Positions 15,392 to 22,866 of a stretch of DNA of 22,866 bases are shown here, one piece after another. The stretch's first letter is position 1, and each line of letters opens with the position of its first letter. Where the stretch lies: the IMG/VR virus record IMGVR_UViG_3300004805_000033, positions 1-22,866 of that record. One strand, 5' to 3'. The notes under the pieces were generated by a model. It did not search any database. It was given only the letters and a program-made list of their open reading frames with translations, and was not told the origin of the DNA. The position numbers were made by a program, and so were the translations under genes. The stretch comes from a virus.

Positions 15392-16075
15392 ATGGCCTTT
15401 ATAAATATTGCTAATCTTAAAGCGCCTAAGGCACCTAACTTACCTATTCCTCCAACGACATATAATCAAACTTATTTTGAAGCATTAACTAATGTACTAC
15501 GTTTATATTTTAATCAGCTTGATCTATTAACTAGAACTATTATTACCCCCGATCTTGGTTATTTTTTAAATCAACCTTATGCTGGGTTTTATGATACTAC
15601 TACTCAAACAGCGGCAGCATTTGATACGGCTTACCCTATTACGTTTGATACCCAATATCAAGCAGATGCACCTCATGTAACTGGACTTACTTCTGATATA
15701 TTTATTAACCATGCAGATAGTGATTCAAAAATAATTTTTTTATTTCCAGGTGTTTATAACATTGCTTATATGGTACAACCCACAAGTGTAGCAGCAGACT
15801 TTGATACATATTTCTGGCTAAGACAAAATGGGACTACTGATGTTGTAGGTTCATCAACTAAATGCCAAACAGTAAGTGGCTATAATTTAACACCTATAAA
15901 TATTAACGCTATAGTAGAAGTATTCACTTCTGGGGAATATGTAGAGCTTGTATGGGCAGTATCAAGTAAAGGGTCTGGCGTAAGTACTAATGTAAGCCTA
16001 GTTCCTTCTGCTGCAACGGCTTTCTCGCCTGCAGCACCCTCAGCACTTTTAACTGTAACTTATGCATCGGCTTAA
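15392..16075 (+). CDS. Virion protein with conserved N-terminal helix and jelly-roll-like C-terminus
   Basis: The start at ATG 15392 is preferred. An in-frame ATG at 15344 would overlap the nozzle gene by 47 bases and add 16 residues with no phage-like features. The 227-residue product begins MAFINIANLKAPKAPNLPIP, followed by YNQTYFEALTNVLRLYFNQLD, a block I know from structural proteins next to nozzle-type genes. From about 105 the sequence is beta-rich (IIFLFPGVYNIAYMVQP, FDTYFWLRQNG, VEVFTSGEYVELVWAVSS, PSALLTVTYAS), resembling a C1q/TNF-type jelly roll. A tail-tip or fibre-attachment role is likely. The SD is weak, so coupling with the nozzle gene is probable. Confidence 0.68.
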   Translation: MAFINIANLKAPKAPNLPIPPTTYNQTYFEALTNVLRLYFNQLDLLTRTIITPDLGYFLNQPYAGFYDTTTQTAAAFDTAYPITFDTQYQADAPHVTGLTSDIFINHADSDSKIIFLFPGVYNIAYMVQPTSVAADFDTYFWLRQNGTTDVVGSSTKCQTVSGYNLTPININAIVEVFTSGEYVELVWAVSSKGSGVSTNVSLVPSAATAFSPAAPSALLTVTYASA

Positions 16076-16081
16076 AAATAT

Positions 16082-16111
16082 GGTATTATTAGATAAATTC
16101 AAGGACTTCTT
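16082..16111 (+). promoter_or_regulatory. Candidate promoter and leader (GGTATTAT) before 16112
   Basis: The longest intergenic gap (16076-16111) contains GGTATTAT (16082-16089), preceded by TG at 16081-16082 as in an extended -10. An A/T-rich leader and SD AAGGA (16101-16105) lie six bases before the ATG. No good -35 is seen. It aligns with the leader at 5989-6020. Confidence 0.4.
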
Positions 16112-17632
16112 ATGCACGCACATCACACAGCTTTAGGTATAGCTTCTTTAGGTCGCCACGGGGACGACATGATTGTCCATATGAACCGCGACGAGGTTCA
16201 AGGTCTACAAGCTTTGGCTCAACAACACGGTACAAGTTTGTCTATAAACCCTCATACTGGCATGCCAGAAGCATTTAAACTTGGTAATGTATTCAAAGCA
16301 TTATTACCTATGGCCGCAGGGTTTGCTTTAGGTCCAGGCGGATTTTTTGGCGGCGAAGGGTTATTTGGCAGTGCATTAATGACCGGTTTGGCTGTCGGTG
16401 CAGGTACTGGATTGTTAACAGGTAATTTAGGTCAAGGATTAATGGCAGGTTTAGGGGCTTATGGTGGTTTTGATTTAAGTAAAGCATGGAATGGCATGGG
16501 CGGAACAGATGCATTTAAAAATGCTAATATATTTAATCAAGCACAAGCAGCCCCAAATACTATGGCAGAACAAGCTTTAAAAGGTGGTGCAGGAACAGCA
16601 AATTTAGCTGGTGGCGTAGGTAATATTGGTCCTAATTTAGGATTAGTTAATACCGGAAGTAATATATTTGATGCTTCTGCTACGGCTATTCCAGCTGATT
16701 ATGTACCTGGCGGTCCTTATATGCCTTCTAATGTTGCGGAAGCAGCAAAACCTATCGCTCCAGATTTAGGTACAGTAATTAAAAATACTCCAACTGCACC
16801 AGCTGCCGTATCAAAAACAATAGTACCTGATAGCGGTATTAAAGGCGTTTGGGATGCGTATAAAGCAAATGATGGAAGCGCGTTAAAACTTGCTACAGCA
16901 ATAGGCGGTCCAGTAGTACAAGGTTTTGAACAATCTGATTCTATGCCTAATCAAAATCCTAATGCGCAAGAGTATACTAAACGAGTACCTACAGGCCAAT
17001 ATGATGCACAAGGTAACCCAATCTATACTACAATTCTACAAACAGCATATAGCCCAAATGAAACATTAAATTTAAATGATCCATATAAAAACTATCCTAA
17101 TGTTAAACAGCCTCCAGCATTACAACTTCCTCCTACAGTAATTGCTAAAGAAGGCGGAGAAGTTCATTCATATGCAGTTGGCGGACCTGTTACTACAACT
17201 GGGGTTCAATCTTTATATAGTAGTCCTGATGGAACTAATGCTCAAAATACACCTATGGATGCTTATGGTATTGGTAGACTTAACTCATTAGCTAATGCAG
17301 AAGCTATGAATACAGCTAAGACTTTTGGATATGCTAATGGCGGTGTTATTGCTTTAGCACATGGTGGAACTCCTCAAGCAGGCGGTTATTTAGATGGTCA
17401 AGGTGATGGTATGTCTGACTCAATACCTGCTACAATAGAAGGAAAACAACCAGCCCGTTTAGCTGACGGAGAATTTGTAGTTCCAGCTGACGTAGTAAGT
17501 CATATTGGTAATGGTTCTTCTAAAGCAGGGTCAAAAAGATTATATGCAATGTTAGATAAAGTAAGACAAGCAAGAACAGGACATGTTAAACAGGGTAAAC
17601 AAATAAACCCTAATCAGTACTTACCTGCATGA
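16112..17632 (+). CDS. Probable internal virion/ejection protein with Gly-Ala hydrophobic core
   Basis: A 506-residue protein with an SD at 16101-16105. Residues 17-55 (GDDMIVHMNRDEVQGLQALA, then GTSLSINPHTGMPEAF) form a conserved phage block. Residues 57-120 are Gly/Ala-rich and hydrophobic (LPMAAGFALGPGGFFGG, TGLAVGAGTGLL, GLMAGLGAYGGF) and could insert into a membrane. A Pro/Asn-rich linker follows. The C-terminal part has GGEVHSYAVGG, YANGGVIALAHGG (407-419) and DGMSDSIPATIEGKQPARLA, then DGEFVVPADVVSHIGNGSSK and a helical LYAMLDKVRQART. I know this C-terminal block from virion proteins of podovirus-like phages. The hydrophobic core and genome position suggest an ejection role. The stop overlaps the next start as ATGA. 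Confidence 0.65.
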   Translation: MHAHHTALGIASLGRHGDDMIVHMNRDEVQGLQALAQQHGTSLSINPHTGMPEAFKLGNVFKALLPMAAGFALGPGGFFGGEGLFGSALMTGLAVGAGTGLLTGNLGQGLMAGLGAYGGFDLSKAWNGMGGTDAFKNANIFNQAQAAPNTMAEQALKGGAGTANLAGGVGNIGPNLGLVNTGSNIFDASATAIPADYVPGGPYMPSNVAEAAKPIAPDLGTVIKNTPTAPAAVSKTIVPDSGIKGVWDAYKANDGSALKLATAIGGPVVQGFEQSDSMPNQNPNAQEYTKRVPTGQYDAQGNPIYTTILQTAYSPNETLNLNDPYKNYPNVKQPPALQLPPTVIAKEGGEVHSYAVGGPVTTTGVQSLYSSPDGTNAQNTPMDAYGIGRLNSLANAEAMNTAKTFGYANGGVIALAHGGTPQAGGYLDGQGDGMSDSIPATIEGKQPARLADGEFVVPADVVSHIGNGSSKAGSKRLYAMLDKVRQARTGHVKQGKQINPNQYLPA

Positions 17633-18042
17633 AGTTAGTACAAATAGTAGCACCAAGTTATATCCACGCGGTATGGGCAGAAGTTAGGCCTTTGCTTAAT
17701 AATGCCATCGTTAAATATGATCATGCGGATTATGATGTGGAGCACTTAAAAGTATTACTTATTAGAGAATACCAAGTATTGTTTGTAATACTAGAAGATA
17801 ATAAGATTATTGGGGCATTTACAGTAGAAGTTATTAATTACCCTAATCATCGAGTAGCGCATACTACAACCATGGGCGGTAAAGGTGTATTTGATAAAAA
17901 TACAATAGCACAATATGAAGATTGGTGTAGAGGTAATGGGGTTACAAAGATTAGAGCATTTGCTCAAGATGGACAAGCTAGACTTTTTAAAATGAAACTA
18001 GGACTTAATGCGGTAACGCACGTAGTGGAGAAAAACTTATGA
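17629..18042 (+). CDS. GNAT-like acetyltransferase-fold protein in the ejection block
   Basis: A 137-residue protein that starts in an ATGA overlap without its own clear SD. Secondary structure reads as a GNAT fold: helix (YIHAVWAEVRPLLNNAI), helix (DVEHLKVLLIREY), strand pair (QVLFVILEDNKIIGAFTVEVINY), then HRVAHTTTMGG, helix (TIAQYEDWCRGNGV), strand (KIRAFAQ) and DGQARLFKMKLGL. The RLFKMKLGL segment matches the usual C-terminal GNAT helix, but the classical Q/RxxGxG/A acetyl-CoA loop is not clear; it may lie near TMGGKG. T7 internal virion protein gp13 is also GNAT-like, from memory. An inactive virion-associated copy is therefore as likely as a working enzyme. The start of the next gene overlaps its stop. 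Confidence 0.6.
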   Translation: MKLVQIVAPSYIHAVWAEVRPLLNNAIVKYDHADYDVEHLKVLLIREYQVLFVILEDNKIIGAFTVEVINYPNHRVAHTTTMGGKGVFDKNTIAQYEDWCRGNGVTKIRAFAQDGQARLFKMKLGLNAVTHVVEKNL

Positions 18043-19196
18043 TTAATATATTTAACTGGGTAGAAAGCTTAGTAAGCTTCTTTACATTTAATGTAGGTGG
18101 TGGCGGTTCTTCTTCTCCAGCTCCTGCGGGACCACAAACTTCTACTTCGTATTCTACTAACTTACCTGAATATGCTCAGCCATACTATACAGAGTTAATG
18201 AAGCAAGCGGGTAAAGCAGTTTACTCTACAGATTCTGGTGGTAATGTTACAGGTGTTAATCCATATCAACAATTTGGTGGTACTACTCAATTAGCAGGTG
18301 GTGCAACATCTAATCCAGGTCAACGTATTGCAGGCTTTACTCCAGGTCAACAAGCTGTTCAACAACAAGTTGGAAGTATGCAAACACCAGGTCAATTTGG
18401 TGCAGCTACTCAAGGCTTAGGTGCAGGTACTACACTAGGACTAGGTGCAGGTATTCAAGGTTTAGGCCAAGCTCTAAACTATCAACCTATGGGTGTAAGT
18501 ACTGGACAATTTGGTAATCAAGCAGCAGGACAATATATGAGTCCATATTTAATGGCTTCATTAGCTCCACAATTACAATACCAACAACAACTATATGGTC
18601 AACAAAATGCTGGGAATACATTAGGCTCTATTGGTCGTGGTACATTTGGTGGTGCACGTCAAGCTTTAATGCAGTCAGCTAACCAACAAGCACAAAATCT
18701 AAACTTAGGAAACATCTTAGGTCAAGGTTTAAATACTGGATATAATAATGCACAACAACAATATAATGCAGACCAAGCAAGAGCATTACAAGCTCAACAA
18801 GCAAATCAACAAGCGATGGGTCAGCAAGCTGCTCTATCTGGTCAATTAGGTCAAGCTGGATTGACTGCTGGATTACAAGGTTCACAAGCATTAGGTCAAA
18901 TTGGTGCGCAACAACAAACTGCTGACCTCGCTAGATTACAAGCTCAAGAAGCTTCTGCGGCTCAAACACAGGCACTACAACAGCAACAACTTAATCAGTC
19001 TTATCAAGATTGGCAAACAGCACAGAATTATCCTAAGTCTCAACTTGAGTATATGAGTAATATTCTACGCGGTAACGCAGGGGCACTTGGTTCTACACAA
19101 GTATCTTATGCACCAGCACCAAGTCAGGCTTCTCAACTAGCAGGTCTAGGTCTTGCAGGCTTAGGTTTATATAACGTATTAGGTAAAACAGGATAG
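18039..19196 (+). CDS. Gln/Ala/Gly-rich probable internal virion protein
   Basis: A 385-residue protein beginning in an ATGA overlap with SD GGAG about 10 bases upstream. The N-terminus (1-24) is hydrophobic/aromatic and is followed by GGGGSSSPAPAGP. Residues about 38-60 (SYSTNLPEYAQPYYTELMKQ) are a conserved phage block. The centre is Gln/Ala/Gly-rich with long helical stretches (ALQAQQANQQAMGQQAALSG, RLQAQEASAAQTQALQQQQL). The end has NYPKSQLEYMSNILRG and SQLAGLGLAGLGLYNVLG, a possible membrane-active tail. It resembles DNA-ejection proteins of podovirus-like phages. The long Gln tracts are coded mainly by CAA and give several false open frames. Confidence 0.65.
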   Translation: MINIFNWVESLVSFFTFNVGGGGSSSPAPAGPQTSTSYSTNLPEYAQPYYTELMKQAGKAVYSTDSGGNVTGVNPYQQFGGTTQLAGGATSNPGQRIAGFTPGQQAVQQQVGSMQTPGQFGAATQGLGAGTTLGLGAGIQGLGQALNYQPMGVSTGQFGNQAAGQYMSPYLMASLAPQLQYQQQLYGQQNAGNTLGSIGRGTFGGARQALMQSANQQAQNLNLGNILGQGLNTGYNNAQQQYNADQARALQAQQANQQAMGQQAALSGQLGQAGLTAGLQGSQALGQIGAQQQTADLARLQAQEASAAQTQALQQQQLNQSYQDWQTAQNYPKSQLEYMSNILRGNAGALGSTQVSYAPAPSQASQLAGLGLAGLGLYNVLGKTG

Positions 19197-19205
19197 GACA
19201 CTATT

Positions 19206-20831
19206 ATGAGCATCAATATTGTTAAATTACAAGATGAATTAAGAAGTGTACCTCTTCAAAATTTAATTACTTATGTAAGTTCTCCTAATGGCCAAGTGCC
19301 TAGTTATCTTGCGTTAGCTGAAATTAAACGCCGTAAAGATATGGAAGAACGAGCAACTGCTAATCAAGCTACGGCACCTCGTACTTCTGTAGCCCAAGAT
19401 TTAACTGCACCTAAACAAAATATAGCTATGGCTCAACCTATGCAACAAGCTCCTCAAGAGCAAGGTGTAGCTGGATTACCTACAGGTGATATGTATCACG
19501 AAAAGAATTTTGCAGGCGGCGGCATCGTAGCATTTAGTGGTCAAGATGGTGTAAGTGATGTTGCATCTAAAAAATATCAAGCTTGGCAACAAGACACTAT
19601 GTTTGATCCTCAACATTTATATGCTGGTGCAATGGATGCAATTACAGCGCCATTTAAATATAGAACAGTTTACGATCCTAATACAGGTACTTTTGTAAAA
19701 GCTAGCCAAGCATACGGAATGACACCTAGATTAGATGCACTTAATGCTGAAAGACAAACAGAAAAACAAGCGATTCTTAATTCTATTCCTGAAGCTAAAC
19801 CAGGACTTCCATCTCTTGTTACTAAACCAGATAATACACTTACTAATGAAGATATAGCTAGTATCTATGCATCTACAAAACAAAATGCGCCAGCTCCAAG
19901 GGGCCCAGCAAGCGTAGATACAACAGGTCAAGCGCCTTCAGCAGATGTTACTAGACCTATGAATACTGTTACAGCTAAACCAGGTATTGATAGCTTACTT
20001 GAAAATACAGATAATGTAGCAGAAGATAAAATGGCTCGTTATCAACAAATGATGGGCGTTAATCCTGAACGTGCTAGATTACAAGATTTAGTTACTAAAT
20101 ATGAAACAGGTGCAGGTGAACAAGAACGTATGGCTCCATGGATGGCTTTAACTAAAGCAGGCTTTACTATGATGGGCGGTAAGTCACCTTACGCTATGCA
20201 AAATATTTCTGAAGGTGCTGTTGCAGGTCTTTCAGATTATGCTCAAGCTAAAGATAGACTTGATAAACTTAATGAAAAACAAATTGACCTTAGGTCTAAA
20301 CTTCTTCAAGTGGATGATGCTAGAAAATCTGCTGCAGTTACTTACGGTGTTAATAGTGAAGAACATGCACTCGCACGTAATGCTCAAGTTAAACTTAAAG
20401 ATATGGAAGAGCAAAATGCTAATGCTCGCGCAGATGCACAAAATGCAACTCATATTAAAGGTGCTCAAATTGCTGCAGCTAAAGAATCTGATTATGAAAC
20501 ATATATTAAGATGGCTAAACAAGATCCAGATAATTATAAAACAATCATTGATCCTGAAACTAAAAAAGCTACAAGAGCATTTGACGCTACTAAAGTTACT
20601 CAAGCATTTAAATCTTGGAGTGGTGGTAGCACAGGTGCAACTGATAAAGAACTTATGGATATCTGGAATCAAAAATCATTTGATAAAAAATTCTTAGCTC
20701 AATACCCATCACCTGCTGACTTTGTATCAAGCTATAGACAAAAAATATCATCAGGTAATGCAGGTGTAGCGCCAGCTGCTAATCCATCTTTAGCAAATAG
20801 GAAGCCACTAGGTAGCATACTAGGACAATGA
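19206..20831 (+). CDS. Internal virion protein with SxxLALAEIKRRK N-terminus
   Basis: A 541-residue protein with SD AGGA (19195-19198) overlapping the upstream stop. The N-terminus (NIVKLQDELRSVPLQNLITY, then VPSYLALAEIKRRKDMEER) is a conserved start in podovirus-like internal proteins. FAGGGIVAF (102-110) recalls the YANGGVIAL motif of the protein at 16112. Low-complexity Pro/Ala/Thr linkers occupy about 190-260. Residues about 310-455 are predicted coiled coil (TKAGFTMMGGKSPYAMQNIS, then AKDRLDKLNEKQIDLRSKLL). It ends in PLGSILGQ. An ejection or scaffold-like role is likely. The next start overlaps its stop (ATGA, 20828-20831), so the last two virion genes are coupled. Confidence 0.65.
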   Translation: MSINIVKLQDELRSVPLQNLITYVSSPNGQVPSYLALAEIKRRKDMEERATANQATAPRTSVAQDLTAPKQNIAMAQPMQQAPQEQGVAGLPTGDMYHEKNFAGGGIVAFSGQDGVSDVASKKYQAWQQDTMFDPQHLYAGAMDAITAPFKYRTVYDPNTGTFVKASQAYGMTPRLDALNAERQTEKQAILNSIPEAKPGLPSLVTKPDNTLTNEDIASIYASTKQNAPAPRGPASVDTTGQAPSADVTRPMNTVTAKPGIDSLLENTDNVAEDKMARYQQMMGVNPERARLQDLVTKYETGAGEQERMAPWMALTKAGFTMMGGKSPYAMQNISEGAVAGLSDYAQAKDRLDKLNEKQIDLRSKLLQVDDARKSAAVTYGVNSEEHALARNAQVKLKDMEEQNANARADAQNATHIKGAQIAAAKESDYETYIKMAKQDPDNYKTIIDPETKKATRAFDATKVTQAFKSWSGGSTGATDKELMDIWNQKSFDKKFLAQYPSPADFVSSYRQKISSGNAGVAPAANPSLANRKPLGSILGQ

Positions 20832-22866
20832 ACCCTTCAAAAATCCAAGAAGCTATAGCACAAGGCTATAGTCCTGACGAAGTTTTAGACTACTTAAGTA
20901 AGTCTACTTGGCAAGATAAGCAAGATAAAATTTCTGAAGCTCGCTCACAGGGCTATTCATCTGATGAAATACTCGGCTATCTAACTCAACCTAAAACAGG
21001 CGGTATATTAGAAGCTGGTATTGGTGGCGCTAAACATCTTGGTGCATCCGCATTAACTGCAATACAAACTCCGTTTATGAGTGATGAAGAAGCTGCTGCA
21101 AGATCAGTCGCTCGACAAGAAGCTATTACTGAAAAACCAGGTTTTAGCCTAGATCAAATCAAAGAAGCTTATAAAGAAGGTATTATTCCAGGTACTGTCG
21201 AATTAGCTAAAGAAATCCCAGCAGGTATCGCTGAACAAATTCCTAACTATGCTGCTATGTTAGCTGGCGCTAGAACCGGTGCTGCATTAACTCCTCCTGT
21301 ACTTCCTATTGTAGGTCCCTTCGCTAAGCCGCTAGGTGCTATTGCTGGTGCTGTCGCTGCGAATTACTTGCCTATTGCGGGTGGACATTTAGAACGTCAA
21401 GCTCAAGAACAAATTGCTTCTGGTAAACCAATTGATATTAATGAAGCTGCAGCTTATGGTTATGCTATTCCTTCTTCTGCGTTAGACGTAGGTGCTATGG
21501 AGTTTGGACTAGGTAAATTCTTAGGACTTCGTAAACTAGGTACAGAAACTGCAGAAAAAGCTGCGAGAGAAACGTTAGAAAAAGCTGCCAAAGAATCCAT
21601 AATAAAAGCAGGTACAATTGGTTTTGGGAAGCTGGCTACAGCAGAAGTACCTACCGAAGTTATGCAACAAATGTTTGAACGACTTCAAGCAGACTTACCT
21701 CTTACTACGCCTGATGCAATCAAAGAATACACAGACACTGCAGCACAAACATTAGCACTAGGTCCACTAGGTTCCGTAGCTAGAATATCTGAACGCGGTG
21801 AAGCTCGTAATACCCTACAAGCCGATGAACAACAACGAGCACAAACATTAGATAGAGTTGAAGCTGATCGCGCTCGTATAGATCAACAAGTAATGGATGC
21901 TAAGTTAGAAAATATTAATGCTGAACGAGATCGAATTAATAAAATAGCAGAAGATGCAAAAACTGAAGGCGAAATGCTTCAAGCTAAAGAAGCTGCTAAT
22001 ACGTTATACCAATCAACAATCAACTCACTAGGTAATAAAGCCCCAGAGAAATCTAAGATAGCTAAGTCTATTGCTGCTATGGAAGCTTCATTTAATACGG
22101 CTATAGAACAAGGTGATATTGATGCACAGAAAAAAGCAATTGCTGAATTAACAAATGTTCCCCTTAAGTTGATTAATTTAGCGACTATGCCTAATGTAAT
22201 TACAGACCAAACATTTACAGATATGGGTATTGGACCTACGGCTACTATCAGAAAGAAAAAAGAATTACATGGATTAGATCCACAAATTCCAGCTGAAAAT
22301 GAACAAATTAGGAATGCATTAAGTGCTTTATTAGAAACAAAAGAAGAAGGTTCTAAGCAATATGAAGGTATTAAGAACTATTTAAATTCAATCCCAACAA
22401 CTCAAGAATTAAAAGGATACACTAAAAATGAAACAGCTATCACCGCAAGACCTGGAGAAAGCGCTGAAGTATCTGGACAACCCGTGGCAGGAGGACTTAC
22501 CGCAGGAATTGAAGGAGTTAACGGAACTGGACTGGGAAGTGCTACAGATAATGTTCAACAACTTGCAGGACGAGAGGGCCCACGCCCAGCTCCACTAACA
22601 CCTGAATCTACTGAAGTAATAAAACCTGAGAGAAAATTAGCGCCTACTATGGGCATTCAAGCGGTGTTAAAACAAAGTGGCGGTATTAGTACAGATCATT
22701 TATTTGATCTTACGGGTGAAAAAAGCGTTAATAAATCTGGTGCTACTGTAGGACTATTTACTAAAAATGGTAGAGGCCTAGATGATGCAGTTCAAGTTGC
22801 AGTTGATAACGGCTATTTAAATGCTGATGTATTAAATGAAGTCGATGGTGGAGTAGAAGCATTATC
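20828..22866 (+). CDS. Large internal/ejection protein with LPD-like features (partial, 3' end missing)
   Basis: The start overlaps the upstream stop (ATGA). The frame stays open for 679 residues to the right edge, so the true length is unknown. Two copies of an IxEAxxQGYSxDE(I/V)LxYL helix lie at about 6-23 and 35-52. A hydrophobic Ala/Gly/Pro-rich segment (about 134-180, AEQIPNYAAMLAGARTG, PPVLPIVGPFAKPLGAIAGA) may be membrane-active. HLERQAQEQ and a long coiled coil (about 320-400) follow. The last visible part (GISTDHLFDLTGEK, NGRGLDDAVQVAVDNGYLNA) resembles large-polyvalent-protein modules found in phage and plasmid ejection proteins. It was probably packaged to be injected with the DNA. 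A catalytic domain could lie beyond the window. Confidence 0.65.
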   Translation, partial: MNPSKIQEAIAQGYSPDEVLDYLSKSTWQDKQDKISEARSQGYSSDEILGYLTQPKTGGILEAGIGGAKHLGASALTAIQTPFMSDEEAAARSVARQEAITEKPGFSLDQIKEAYKEGIIPGTVELAKEIPAGIAEQIPNYAAMLAGARTGAALTPPVLPIVGPFAKPLGAIAGAVAANYLPIAGGHLERQAQEQIASGKPIDINEAAAYGYAIPSSALDVGAMEFGLGKFLGLRKLGTETAEKAARETLEKAAKESIIKAGTIGFGKLATAEVPTEVMQQMFERLQADLPLTTPDAIKEYTDTAAQTLALGPLGSVARISERGEARNTLQADEQQRAQTLDRVEADRARIDQQVMDAKLENINAERDRINKIAEDAKTEGEMLQAKEAANTLYQSTINSLGNKAPEKSKIAKSIAAMEASFNTAIEQGDIDAQKKAIAELTNVPLKLINLATMPNVITDQTFTDMGIGPTATIRKKKELHGLDPQIPAENEQIRNALSALLETKEEGSKQYEGIKNYLNSIPTTQELKGYTKNETAITARPGESAEVSGQPVAGGLTAGIEGVNGTGLGSATDNVQQLAGREGPRPAPLTPESTEVIKPERKLAPTMGIQAVLKQSGGISTDHLFDLTGEKSVNKSGATVGLFTKNGRGLDDAVQVAVDNGYLNADVLNEVDGGVEAL

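Noticed and set aside
20215-20697. Long + strand frame of 160 codons and an opposing - strand frame of 146 codons in the 19206 gene
   Set aside because: Both follow from A/T-rich coiled-coil codons, have Lys/Leu- or Phe/Ser/Ile-rich compositions unlike real phage proteins here, and fully overlap a convincing gene.

Overview
The window is a piece of a tailed-phage (Caudoviricetes) genome, or a prophage-like equivalent, carrying late structural and lysis genes. It is AT-rich by eye, uses ordinary bacterial Shine-Dalgarno (SD) sites and the standard bacterial code, and every convincing gene lies on the + strand. Genes are packed end to end: most junctions are ATGA or TAATG overlaps or gaps under 15 bases, the longest gap is about 36 bases, and no stretch over 300 bases lacks a gene. 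The adaptor (777-1418) and nozzle-like (13453-15390) proteins, together with a block of ejection-type proteins at the right, suggest a short-tailed (podovirus-like) virion of the kind known from marine and freshwater viral metagenomes. The host cannot be fixed from the sequence. I see no tRNA, rRNA, CRISPR array, integrase, transposase or reverse transcriptase. Terminase, portal and major capsid genes are presumably to the left, outside the window.

Layout. (1) 1-1418: the end of an unidentified virion-type gene, two small basic/Gly-rich proteins, and an SU10-type head-to-tail adaptor. (2) 1418-12232: a run of fibre, adhesin and accessory virion genes. These carry GGTG-type phage fibre motifs, a protein made of sixteen exact 20-residue repeats, two fibres sharing one C-terminal module, and a 1361-residue protein combining two Gly-rich modules with LamG-like, SPRY-like and marine-phage C-terminal domains. 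(3) 12246-13453: a lysis cassette with a small membrane/coiled-coil protein, a 3TM holin and a GH24-type endolysin. (4) 13453-16075: the nozzle-like protein and a protein with a possible jelly-roll C-terminus. (5) 16112-22866: probable internal or ejection proteins, with a small GNAT-like protein among them. The block ends in a large, incomplete ejection/polyvalent-type protein that runs off the right edge.

How the genes work together: the adaptor and nozzle would form the short tail under the portal, the fibre array would supply host recognition, and the right-hand proteins would be packaged and ejected with the DNA. The holin and endolysin would release progeny. Two short gaps, before 6021 and before 16112, hold similar GGTATWAT-containing leaders and are the best candidates for internal promoters.

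Most interesting points: the 16 x 20-residue repeat with Glu and Asp fixed in every unit, the multi-domain adhesin, the paired GGTATWAT leaders, the shared fibre C-terminal module, and the ejection block with its embedded GNAT-like gene and polyvalent-type protein. Domain names rest on recognition of sequence patterns, not on searches.
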